Source: Stenotrophomonas maltophilia (GTDB lineage: Bacteria; Pseudomonadota; Gammaproteobacteria; Xanthomonadales; Xanthomonadaceae). From it: a DNA stretch of 64,000 nt. Position 1 is the stretch's first letter; each line of letters starts with the position of its first letter. A program made the position numbers and the translations under genes. Below the pieces are notes generated by a model. It searched no databases. It worked only from the letters and a program-made list of their open reading frames with translations, and was not told the origin of the DNA. Below are positions 57,330 to 64,000 of the stretch, piece by piece. Where the stretch lies: contig NZ_LYVJ01000005.1 in the NCBI RefSeq assembly GCF_001676385.1, forward strand, positions 248,001-312,000, written 5' to 3'.

Positions 57330-57365
57330 GTAGCGTCGAGCGAAAGCAGCATGGCTCGGCACTAC
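57330..57365. repeat. GTAG repeat overlapping the LysR stop codon
   Basis: gtagcgtcgagcgaaagcag at the left and catggctcggcactac at the right. ctac on this strand gives the TAG stop (57362-57364) of the minus-strand LysR gene. Confidence 0.7.
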
Positions 57366-58261
57366 GGATGCGCGTCCGCCATGTGCCGCACATGCTCGGC
57401 GGCCTGGGCGTGCAGCCAGTCGCGGAAGGCGAGGAAGCCGCGATGATGGGCCGAGCGCTGCGGGTACACCAGCCAATGCGGCCAGGCGGTTTTCAGGCGC
57501 TGGCTTGACAGCGCGACCAGCTGCCCGGAGTCCAGCAGCAGGCGCGCCCGCGTCACCCGCCCCAGTGCCACGCCCACGCCATCCAGCGCCGCGCGATGGT
57601 GTGCCTCGGAATCATCCAGCACCACCACGAAGCGCGTCGGCGGGCTCTGTCCGCTCAATGCAAACCAGGCGCCCCACGCACCATCGGGATCACCCAACAG
57701 CGGCCACTGGTTCAGCGGCACGCGGTCGATCCCGCCCATGCGTTCAATCAATGCCGGGCTGGCCATCGGCAGCAGCCATTCGTCGAACAGCGGCTCCACC
57801 ACCAGGCCCGGCCATCGCCCGCTGCCCAGTCGCAGCGCGGCGTCGAACTGGCGCTGCAGCTCGAAATCAACCAGGCGCTCACTGGACTGCAGGTTGATCT
57901 CGATCTGCGGGTGGAGGGACACGAAATGGCCCAGGCGCGGCACCAGCCAGGCCGAGGCCATCGACGGCACCGCGCTGATGGTCAGCACATGCTCGGCACG
58001 CGCCGCATAAGGCTGGAACGCTTCGTTGATGGCGTCCAGGTGCGGGCCAACCTGATCGAGCAGGCGCTGCCCCTCCAGCGTGAGGGCGATGCCGCGCGCC
58101 TGGCGGATCAGCAGGGGCTGGCCGAGGCGTTCTTCCAGCTGCCGCATCTGATGGCTGAGCGCACTGACGGTCAGGTTCATCGATGCTGCCGCACGCGACA
58201 GGTTGCCAAGCCGCGCGGCAGTCACGAAACCATGCAGGGCGTGAAGGGGGGGACGGGACAT
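57362..58261 (-). CDS. LysR-family transcriptional regulator
   Basis: A 299-residue regulator. N-terminal helix-turn-helix (LHALHGFVTAARLGNLSRAA, SMNLTVSALSHQMRQLEERL), C-terminal substrate-binding domain (about 90-295). The pattern resembles the GcvA/AmpR subgroup. Start ATG 58261 (MSRPPLHALHGFV); earlier codons read through a non-coding stretch. Divergent from the 47-residue protein at 58360, which may be its target. Confidence 0.92.
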   Translation of the reverse strand: MSRPPLHALHGFVTAARLGNLSRAAASMNLTVSALSHQMRQLEERLGQPLLIRQARGIALTLEGQRLLDQVGPHLDAINEAFQPYAARAEHVLTISAVPSMASAWLVPRLGHFVSLHPQIEINLQSSERLVDFELQRQFDAALRLGSGRWPGLVVEPLFDEWLLPMASPALIERMGGIDRVPLNQWPLLGDPDGAWGAWFALSGQSPPTRFVVVLDDSEAHHRAALDGVGVALGRVTRARLLLDSGQLVALSSQRLKTAWPHWLVYPQRSAHHRGFLAFRDWLHAQAAEHVRHMADAHP

Positions 58262-58359
58262 GAGGCTTGAAATCCTCTCAAGGCATGCTTGCGGAAATGT
58301 CGCTTTTTGCCCCTCCATGCTGCCGGTATCGTGCAATCCACTCAAGTGGAGGCACGCTC

Positions 58360-58503
58360 ATGAACATCTTCGGCAGCCTGTTGTTCCTGCATGGCCACGT
58401 GACCAATGCCGCGCTGGCGCGGCAGCTTGCCAGCCCGCCGCCGCTCGCGTCGCCGCGCGACGCGCAACCGGCCGCGCCGGCGCAGCCCCCGCCTTCACGG
58501 TAG
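58360..58503 (+). CDS. Conserved-looking 47-residue protein
   Basis: MNIFGSLLFLHGHVTNAALA, then a Pro/Ala-rich tail. The start has a good ribosome binding site (gtggagg, 7 bases upstream). The first 20 residues are hydrophobic, with His12 and His-Val-Thr in a possible membrane or amphipathic helix. It is divergent from the LysR gene with a 98-base gap. I cannot give a function. Confidence 0.5.
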   Translation: MNIFGSLLFLHGHVTNAALARQLASPPPLASPRDAQPAAPAQPPPSR

Positions 58504-58514
58504 AACCCGTCCGC

Positions 58515-59096
58515 TCAATACGCGTACCAGCGCTGGACGTGTCGGGGCAGCCACGGCATCGGATCGATATCGAGCGCACGGAAGCCGTCGAGGGTGTCGC
58601 GCAGGGCAAGTTCGCCTGGACCTCCGGGCATCCGCAGGCCTTCCTCTTCCGGCAGCTGTACCGAAGCCCAGTCGTGCAGTCGGTCCAGGCGCTGCGCCAG
58701 CGCGGCCTGCAGCCATGCCCGCAGCGGGTAACAGTGATAGCCGTGATCGCCCAGCGCGGTGACCGCTAGCAACAGGGCCTGATTGGCACCACGCACCCAC
58801 TCGGTGCGCCCTCCGGCCTTGTCCTGCACCGTCATCGGTGCCGGTGCGCGATGCGCCCTGAACGGCGCGCGCAGCTGGAGTTCCAGATCGCGCGCGTCAC
58901 GCTCGCTTTCCGCTTCCACCAGTGCCCCGGCATCGAGGTCGAAGAACTCGAACCAGCGCCGGTGCAACGCGCCGATGCGTTGCAGCGGATCACGCGAGAA
59001 TCCGATCTTCGCGTAGTCCTCCCAGGCGCAGGGGAACACGTAAGCAAAGACGCGCCCATCGATGCGGATGTCCGGTTGCATGCATACAGGCTGCAT
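58515..59096 (-). CDS. T5orf172/GIY-YIG-type nuclease-like protein
   Basis: A 193-residue protein. The N-terminal ~95 residues match the T5orf172 branch of GIY-YIG domains: RVFAYVFPCAWEDYAKIGFS, then RDPLQRIGALHRRWFEFFDL, and an acidic VEAESERDARDLELQLRAPF. The C-terminal half is helical and not recognised. ATG 59096 is chosen because GGAGG lies 8 bases upstream on the minus strand; ATG 59081 is a second option. It is 46 bases downstream of the TetR gene on the same strand. No partner that would fix its role. Confidence 0.7.
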   Translation of the reverse strand: MQPVCMQPDIRIDGRVFAYVFPCAWEDYAKIGFSRDPLQRIGALHRRWFEFFDLDAGALVEAESERDARDLELQLRAPFRAHRAPAPMTVQDKAGGRTEWVRGANQALLLAVTALGDHGYHCYPLRAWLQAALAQRLDRLHDWASVQLPEEEGLRMPGGPGELALRDTLDGFRALDIDPMPWLPRHVQRWYAY

Positions 59097-59142
59097 CCAC
59101 CACCTCCGGATCGCAACCGGACCGGACAACCGGTGGCAGGCC

Positions 59143-59736
59143 TCAGCGTCGCTCCACGATCGCCACGATCAGGCACTGCAGCTCCTGCTCGGCCCCGGCC
59201 TTGTCCAGCGCCCCCGCGGCCACGGCCTCGGACAACATCTCGGCCGCCCCCAGGATCGCCCATCGCCCGGCCAGCGGTACGGTACCGCCGGCCGCGAACG
59301 GGCCCAGCCAGGCTTCGCAGTTGTCGATGAAGTCCTGCTGGTAGCGCCGCCGCACGTCGTGCAGTTCCGGCGCGCCGACCAGCGCCGCCAGGATGCCCTG
59401 CACTTCACGGCCCTGGCTGAGGATGCAGTCGATGTAACCGGAGGCGATGGCCGCCGCCCGGTCGGCCAGCTGCGCCCGGGCCTGGCCGATGCGCTCGTGG
59501 AACACCCGCGTCTGCCGGCCGTCGTAGTCGTCATACAGCGCCGCCAGCAGGCCGTTGCGGCTGATGAAGTGATCGTAGGCGACCGGCTTGGTCACGCCTG
59601 CCGCATCGGCCAGCCGGCCCAGTGTCAATGCATCGGTGCCCTCCTCGCCGACCAGCGCCCAGGCCACGTCCAGCAACTGGCGCGCGCGTTGTTCGCGGGT
59701 CAGTCGGCGGCGCGTGGGAGCGGTATCGGCAGGCAT
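59143..59736 (-). CDS. TetR-family transcriptional regulator
   Basis: A 197-residue repressor. Helix-turn-helix in residues ~16-62 (ARQLLDVAWALVGEEGTDAL, TLGRLADAAGVTKPVAYDHF). All-helical ligand-binding C-terminus. It lies 15 bases after the quinone reductase gene on the same strand, so both form an operon. A palindrome upstream of the reductase is the likely operator. Confidence 0.93.
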   Translation of the reverse strand: MPADTAPTRRRLTREQRARQLLDVAWALVGEEGTDALTLGRLADAAGVTKPVAYDHFISRNGLLAALYDDYDGRQTRVFHERIGQARAQLADRAAAIASGYIDCILSQGREVQGILAALVGAPELHDVRRRYQQDFIDNCEAWLGPFAAGGTVPLAGRWAILGAAEMLSEAVAAGALDKAGAEQELQCLIVAIVERR

Positions 59737-59751
59737 CGGCGGCGCGGGCGA

Positions 59752-60348
59752 TCAGTGCATCGGAGTGCCGATTTTACGGCCGATCTCCCAGGCAGTCTGC
59801 AGATGCGCAGCGGCCGCGCCGGAGTCGGCGTCCAGCAGCAGATCCGACGACAGCACGCGCGCACCGCAGTAGTCGAAAATGCCCATGTCGATCTGCGTCT
59901 TCATCGCTGCACCATAGCCCCGCCGCTCGATCATCTCCGCACCGGCACCGCCGACACCGGCCAGATGCACGCGCAGCCGCTGCAGTTTCTTCTGCACCTT
60001 GCCGTCGGCTCCCTCCTGGTACGCCCAGCCCTGGGTGAATACACGATCGATCCACCCCTTCAGCACGGCGGGGAAGGACCACCAGTACAGCGGGTAGACC
60101 AACACCAGCGCGTCGGTGGCCTGCAGCCGTGCATGCTCTGCAGCAACGTCGGCCGGCACCCCACCGGTACCGCGGAACAACGCATGGTCCTCCGCATTGA
60201 AGCGCGGATCGAATCCCTCGGCCATCAGGTCGGCATAGGCGACGCTATTGCCGGCATCGGCAGCAGCAATGGCCTCGCCGATGCGGTGCGCGATGGCATG
60301 GGTCAACGAACCCGGCCCGGGATGGGCCACGACGATGAGGCTGTGCAT
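59752..60348 (-). CDS. NAD(P)H-dependent quinone oxidoreductase (KefF/MdaB-like)
   Basis: A 198-residue flavodoxin-fold enzyme. FMN-binding start MHSLIVVAHPGPGSLTHAIA; LVLVYPLYWWSFPAVLKGWI and DRVFTQGWAYQEG are the family hallmark of NAD(P)H quinone reductases of the YheR/YwrO type. It probably reduces quinones or electrophiles by two electrons. ATG 60348 is the family start. It is the first gene of an operon with the TetR gene. Confidence 0.92.
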   Translation of the reverse strand: MHSLIVVAHPGPGSLTHAIAHRIGEAIAAADAGNSVAYADLMAEGFDPRFNAEDHALFRGTGGVPADVAAEHARLQATDALVLVYPLYWWSFPAVLKGWIDRVFTQGWAYQEGADGKVQKKLQRLRVHLAGVGGAGAEMIERRGYGAAMKTQIDMGIFDYCGARVLSSDLLLDADSGAAAAHLQTAWEIGRKIGTPMH

Positions 60349-60365
60349 GGGAAAGCTCCTGGAAT

Positions 60366-60390
60366 CATTACCTACCAATAGTAAGTAATG
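60366..60390. promoter_or_regulatory. Putative TetR operator
   Basis: cattacctac-caata-gtaagtaatg: ten-base arms with one mismatch, centred 30 bases before the quinone reductase start. Confidence 0.75.
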
Positions 60391-60471
60391 ACTCCAGGTG
60401 TGCCAGCACCATCGATGGGACGCTGTTTTCGCACTCGCCGTATAGTGCAGCCACCCACCAGACTCCTGCCG

Positions 60472-61005
60472 ATGCGCCGACATCTACCGGTCCTGCCGCT
60501 GTCCCTGTTGCTGGCTGCCATGCCGCTACCGGCCCTGGCCGGCGAACTCAGCCCGGCCGATTCGGCCGCCTTGCGCCAGGATGTGCAGGCGATGATGACC
60601 GCCTTCGCCCACGGCGATACCGACCTGGTCATCGCGCGCACCCATCCCAGCCTGAAGCGACAGGTCGGTGGCGACGAGGCCTACGCGCGGATGACCCGTG
60701 ACACCCTTGAGGCACTGCGCAGGGCCGGCGTCAGCATCATCAGCGACGAGGCCGGTGTGCCGGGCCGCACCTATGCGGCGGGCGACGAGGAAGTGTGCTT
60801 CGTGCCGCGCCGGTCATTGCTGCGCGTGCGTGAAGCACCGATGCGCAGCACCTCGTTCATGGTGGCCGTGCGCCGCATCGGTACGACCCGATGGCGTTAC
60901 CTGGATGGCGCAGCGATGCTGGAAAACCCTGCACTGCTGCGGCAGCTGCTGCCGGCGCTGGAGCCGGGCGTGGCCTTGCCCGAGGGTGGAATGCAAGCGC
61001 TGTAG
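60472..61005 (+). CDS. Exported hypothetical protein
   Basis: A 177-residue protein with a signal peptide (LPLSLLLAAMPLPALAGE). The mature part begins with a helical stretch (DSAALRQDVQAMMTAFAHGD, TDLVIARTHPSLKRQVGGDE) and a beta-rich half with CFVPRRSLLRV. The pattern resembles an NTF2-like or Lumazine-type small fold but I cannot assign it. Periplasmic. TAG stop is the start of a degenerate GTAG palindrome. Confidence 0.7.
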   Translation: MRRHLPVLPLSLLLAAMPLPALAGELSPADSAALRQDVQAMMTAFAHGDTDLVIARTHPSLKRQVGGDEAYARMTRDTLEALRRAGVSIISDEAGVPGRTYAAGDEEVCFVPRRSLLRVREAPMRSTSFMVAVRRIGTTRWRYLDGAAMLENPALLRQLLPALEPGVALPEGGMQAL

Positions 61006-61064
61006 CGCGATTGCAGCGTCCGCGGCCGTGCGGTGAAGCCAACCGCTGCCTGGCGCGGAGCTAC
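61003..61064. repeat. Degenerate GTAG palindrome bridging two stop codons
   Basis: Starts gtagcgcgattgcagcg and ends tggcgcggagctac. The gtag holds the stop of the upstream gene (61003-61005) and the ctac holds that of the convergent gene (61061-61063). Confidence 0.5.
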
Positions 61065-61888
61065 CGGAACAACGCGTTCAGTGCCGCACCCGAGGCGGCC
61101 GGCTGCAGGCCGTCGAAACGTCCATCCTGCACGATCGGCGCGATGGCCTGCATCAGGCCACCCCATGCAGCGCGCGCCAGCGCGCCGCCCAGGCTGATCC
61201 GGCGCACCCCGAGCCCGGCGATGTCCTGCACGTCCAGCGGCGTCGGCCCGCCCACCAGCAGGTTCACCGGCCTGGATCCGGCAACAGCCACCACCGCACG
61301 GATCTGCTCGCGTGTGCTGATGCCCGGCGCATACAGCACATCGGCACCAGCCCCGGCATAGGCACGCAGGCGTTCCAGGGTGTCCTGCAGATCGGGGACG
61401 CCAACGAAGAAATTCTCTGCGCGTGCAACCAGCAGCACGTCGCCACCTGCGCGGTCGATGGCCGCGCGGGCCGCGCGCAGGCGCTCGACGGCCTGGCCGA
61501 TCGGGCGCAGCGGTGCATCGGCCGCGCCGCTGGCGTCCTCGATCGACAGCGCGGCGATGCCGGTATCGACCGCAGCGGCCACCGACGCTTCCACGTCCTG
61601 CGGCGTGGCACCAAAACCATCACCGAAGTCGGCGTTCAACGGCAACGAGGTCGCAGCGGCCATCAGGCGAAGATGCTCCAGCGTGGCCTGCAGCGACACC
61701 GTACCGTCCGCACGCCCCTCGCTCCAGGCGCAGCCGGCACTGGTCGTGGCCAACGCCTGGAAGCCCTGCCGCTGCAGGTAGCGGGCGCTGCCCACATCCC
61801 AGGGATTGGGCAGCACGAAGCAACCCTGTGCATGCATCTGGCGGAAGATCGAGCGCTTGCGCCGGGTCTCGGCATCGGGCTTGGGCAT
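61061..61888 (-). CDS. Isocitrate lyase/PEP mutase superfamily protein
   Basis: A 275-residue TIM-barrel protein. VLPNPWDVGSARYLQRQGF, ATTSAGCAWSEG, the metal-site loop NADFGDGFG (in place of D-A-D-x-G-Y-G), LSIEDASG, and LLVARAENFF are typical of the PEP mutase-like group that includes oxaloacetate decarboxylases and 2,3-dimethylmalate lyases. The substrate is not predictable; this subgroup is often uncharacterised. It lacks the KKCGH motif of isocitrate lyase. Confidence 0.85.
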   Translation of the reverse strand: MPKPDAETRRKRSIFRQMHAQGCFVLPNPWDVGSARYLQRQGFQALATTSAGCAWSEGRADGTVSLQATLEHLRLMAAATSLPLNADFGDGFGATPQDVEASVAAAVDTGIAALSIEDASGAADAPLRPIGQAVERLRAARAAIDRAGGDVLLVARAENFFVGVPDLQDTLERLRAYAGAGADVLYAPGISTREQIRAVVAVAGSRPVNLLVGGPTPLDVQDIAGLGVRRISLGGALARAAWGGLMQAIAPIVQDGRFDGLQPAASGAALNALFR

Positions 61889-62321
61889 GGCGGGCTCCAG
61901 TGCGGCAAAGACCGCACCCTAGTCCGGTCATCAGCCGCGCTCAACATCGACGCGGCTGAACGCACCGGGGACGCCGTGCCGGGCTTGCCGTGGCGGCGAG
62001 CCCGGCCCCGGCCTGTGCGGGCGGCGAGCCCCAACCCGTCCATTCCCCGGCGCCCCACTGGCCAAGGTGCCCGGAACCGCCCCTCGCCTCATCCATGCCG
62101 CCATCGCGTGTCGGCCGGGCAGCCCTGCCGTCATCGTCGGCCTACGTGCACGCATCCTCGGCCAGCGCGCCGTTCAGCGGGCCTTGATCTGCCGCCCGGC
62201 ATACGGCCACAAGCGCTGCGACGGATTTCAAACAATCAATTGAAACGCGGCAAACTTCGCCGAACTGGACAGCATCCGCCGGTTCCGCCAGACTGCCGCC
62301 CTTTCCCGTCTTCCGGATCCC
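61889..62321. other. 433-base region without a clear gene
   Basis: A very GC-rich stretch with several overlapping short frames, none of which has a convincing start or codon pattern. It must hold the promoters for aroQ and the divergent lyase-like gene. Near 62220-62245 it is more AT-rich (aaacaatcaattgaaa), a likely promoter area for aroQ. Confidence 0.5.
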
Positions 62322-62765
62322 ATGGCGAAGCTGCTGGTCCTGCACGGCCCCAACCTCAACCTACTCGGCACCCGCGAGCCGGAGGTCTACGGCCACACCA
62401 CACTGGCCGACATCGACCAGGCCCTGGCCACCCAGGCATCGGCCGCCGGGCACACAGTGGAAAGCCTGCAGTCCAACGCCGAGCATGTGCTGGTGGACCG
62501 CGTGCAGGCCGCGCGCAACGACGGAACCGCGTTCATCCTGATCAACCCCGCCGCCTTCACCCACACCTCGGTCGCCCTGCGCGATGCGCTGGCGGCGGTG
62601 GCGGTGCCGTTCATCGAGATCCACCTGTCCAACCCGCATACCCGCGAACCGTTCCGCCAGCACAGCTACTTCAGTGACAAGGCGGTGGGCGTGGTCTGCG
62701 GCTTCGGTGCCGACAGCTACCGCTACGCGATGGACGCGGCGCTGCTGCGGGTATCCGCCACCTGA
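62322..62765 (+). CDS. aroQ: 3-dehydroquinate dehydratase, type II
   Basis: A 147-residue dodecameric enzyme of the shikimate pathway. [20 protein letters not shown] carries the catalytic Arg and Tyr, [19 protein letters not shown] the substrate loop, and [20 protein letters not shown] the catalytic His. aroQ-accB-accC order is common in gammaproteobacteria. Confidence 0.98.
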   Translation: MAKLLVLHGPNLNLLGTREPEVYGHTTLADIDQALATQASAAGHTVESLQSNAEHVLVDRVQAARNDGTAFILINPAAFTHTSVALRDALAAVAVPFIEIHLSNPHTREPFRQHSYFSDKAVGVVCGFGADSYRYAMDAALLRVSAT

Positions 62766-62830
62766 TTGTCGACCCGGGCGCCCACGGCGCGCTCCTCACC
62801 TAGATAGAAATAGAAACCCAAGAGGCCCTC

Positions 62831-63310
62831 ATGGATCTGCGCAAAATCAAGAAGCTGATCGACCTGCTGGAAGAGTCGAACCTGGCTGAAATCGAAATCA
62901 AGGAAGGCGAAGAGTCCGTGCGCCTGTCGCGTGCGCCGGTCGCCGGCTATGCCGCCCCGGTCGCTGCCCCGGTGTATGCCGCCCCGGCTGCTCCGGCGCC
63001 GCAGGCGATGCCGATGCAGTCGCCGACCGAAGCCTCCACCGGCGGCACCGCCAAGCCAGGCCCGGCGCTGCCGGAAGGCCACGTGCTGCGCTCGCCGATG
63101 GTCGGCACCTTCTATGCGTCGTCCGCCCCGGACAAGCCGGCCTTCGTCACCGTCGGCCAGCAGGTCAAGGAAGGCGAGACCCTGGCCATCATCGAAGCGA
63201 TGAAGATGTTCAACCCGATCGAAGCCGACACGTCCGGCACCATCGTCGCCATCCTCGGCGAGAACGGCCAGCCGGTGGAGTTCGACCAGCCGCTGTTCGT
63301 GATCGGCTGA
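62831..63310 (+). CDS. accB: Biotin carboxyl carrier protein of acetyl-CoA carboxylase
   Basis: A 159-residue carrier. Start [20 protein letters not shown], an Ala/Pro linker (about 40-65) and the C-terminal biotinyl domain with the biotinylated Lys125 in [13 protein letters not shown]. It shuttles carboxybiotin between AccC and AccAD in fatty acid synthesis. accC follows after ten bases. Confidence 0.98.
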   Translation: MDLRKIKKLIDLLEESNLAEIEIKEGEESVRLSRAPVAGYAAPVAAPVYAAPAAPAPQAMPMQSPTEASTGGTAKPGPALPEGHVLRSPMVGTFYASSAPDKPAFVTVGQQVKEGETLAIIEAMKMFNPIEADTSGTIVAILGENGQPVEFDQPLFVIG

Positions 63311-63320
63311 GGGGCACGCC

Positions 63321-64000
63321 ATGCTCGACAAAGTCGTCATCGCCAACCGAGGGGAGATCGCGCTGCGCATCCTGCGCGCGTGCCACACCCTCGGCATCCG
63401 CACGGTGGCCGTGCACTCCACGGTCGACCGCAACCTCAAGCACGTGGCCATGGCCGACGAGTCGGTCTGCATCGGCCCGGCGCCCTCGCCGCAGAGCTAC
63501 CTCAACATCCCGGCGCTGATCGCCGCCGCTGAAGTCACCGACGCCCAGGCCATCCACCCGGGCTACGGCTTCCTGTCGGAGAACGCCGACTTTGCCGAGC
63601 GCGTGGAGGAGTCCGGCTTCATCTTCATCGGCCCCAAGGCCGACACCATCCGCATGATGGGTGACAAGGTGGAAGCGATCCGCGCGATGAAGGCCGCCGG
63701 CGTGCCGTGCGTGCCCGGCTCGGGCGGTCCGCTGGGCGATGACATCGTCGCCAACACCAAGATCGCCCGTGAGATCGGCTATCCGGTCATCATCAAGGCT
63801 GCCGGTGGCGGCGGTGGCCGCGGCATGCGCGTAGTCCACGCCGAGGCCTCGCTGAAGACCTCGATCGAAACAACCAAGAGCGAGGCCAAGGCCGCGTTCG
63901 GCAATGGCGAGGTCTACATGGAGAAGTTCCTGGAGAACCCGCGCCACGTGGAAATCCAGGTGCTCGCCGACGGCCAGGGCAACGCCATCCACCTTGGCGA
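63321..64000 (+). CDS. accC: Biotin carboxylase, 5' part
   Basis: Runs out of the window; 226 complete codons are visible. Start [39 protein letters not shown]-grasp glycine loop [37 protein letters not shown]. It carboxylates the biotin of AccB using ATP and bicarbonate. Confidence 0.98.
   Translation, partial: MLDKVVIANRGEIALRILRACHTLGIRTVAVHSTVDRNLKHVAMADESVCIGPAPSPQSYLNIPALIAAAEVTDAQAIHPGYGFLSENADFAERVEESGFIFIGPKADTIRMMGDKVEAIRAMKAAGVPCVPGSGGPLGDDIVANTKIAREIGYPVIIKAAGGGGGRGMRVVHAEASLKTSIETTKSEAKAAFGNGEVYMEKFLENPRHVEIQVLADGQGNAIHLG

Noticed and set aside
53572..57365. CRISPR-like array from recurring palindromes
   Set aside because: The copies are far apart, in varied orientation and without regular spacers or cas genes; they are dispersed repeats.

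Overview
The window is about 66% GC chromosomal DNA of a gammaproteobacterium of the family Xanthomonadaceae, most likely Stenotrophomonas of the S. maltophilia complex. The evidence is the xanthomonad gene order (rsmB-fmt-def divergent from lysM-dprA-smg, then topA-tsaC; aroQ-accB-accC; groES-groEL), and many short palindromes with GTAG ends that match the SMAG repeats of S. maltophilia. Almost everything is chromosomal core. Only the first ~1.3 kb looks accessory.

Layout. 1-1.3 kb: an incomplete unknown ORF reading out of the window, then a tRNA-Ile(CAT) that could be an integration target. 1.4-8.6 kb: a small unknown gene, rpoD, dtd, an LpxL/HtrB-like acyltransferase, a ribA-type GTP cyclohydrolase II and a ydbS-ydbT pair of bacterial PH-domain membrane proteins. 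8.7-13.8 kb: cell-surface glycan genes (CDP-glycerol transferase-like, WaaE-like glycosyltransferase, O-antigen ligase-like, ArnT-like GT39). 13.8-24.9 kb: rsmB-fmt-def on the minus strand, then LysM protein, dprA, smg, two GYF-domain membrane proteins, topA and tsaC. 24.9-38.8 kb: two DUF4124 proteins, an SDR, a small lipoprotein, sppA, a MATE exporter, a DUF3106 protein translationally overlapped with a membrane-anchored sigma-factor-like protein, priA, a GST, a NYN/LOTUS protein, a type II NADH dehydrogenase and a small GIY-YIG protein. 38.8-43.3 kb: a tandem glycine riboswitch with a TRIC-family channel; aroG preceded by an attenuator with an aromatic-rich leader peptide; a marR-DNA alkylation repair pair with a palindromic operator. 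43.4-53.6 kb: groES-groEL with sigma-32 promoter and CIRCE operator, a secreted endonuclease I, a cutA-dsbD-tlpA thiol operon, and a PepSY/flavodoxin/FNR reductase behind a Fur-like site. 53.6-64 kb: a chemoreceptor, arylamine N-acetyltransferase, LysR and TetR regulators, a quinone reductase, a PEP mutase/isocitrate lyase-like protein, aroQ, accB and the start of accC.

The best candidates for something little described are regulatory or architectural, not a new multigene machine. They are: (i) an Phe/Tyr/Trp-codon leader peptide plus terminator/antiterminator in front of aroG; (ii) a protein combining ECF-sigma-like region 2 and 4 remnants with a membrane anchor; (iii) a complete type IV pilin domain fused behind a cytoplasmic GYF domain; (iv) two perfect inverted DnaA boxes in an AT-rich gap before priA, away from dnaA; (v) GTAG palindromes whose TAG supplies the stop codon of several genes, in two cases bridging a convergent pair; and (vi) an ORF at the left edge with an in-frame internal start that has a strong ribosome binding site and a signal peptide.

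No CRISPR array, rRNA, complete insertion sequence, transposase or integrase was seen.
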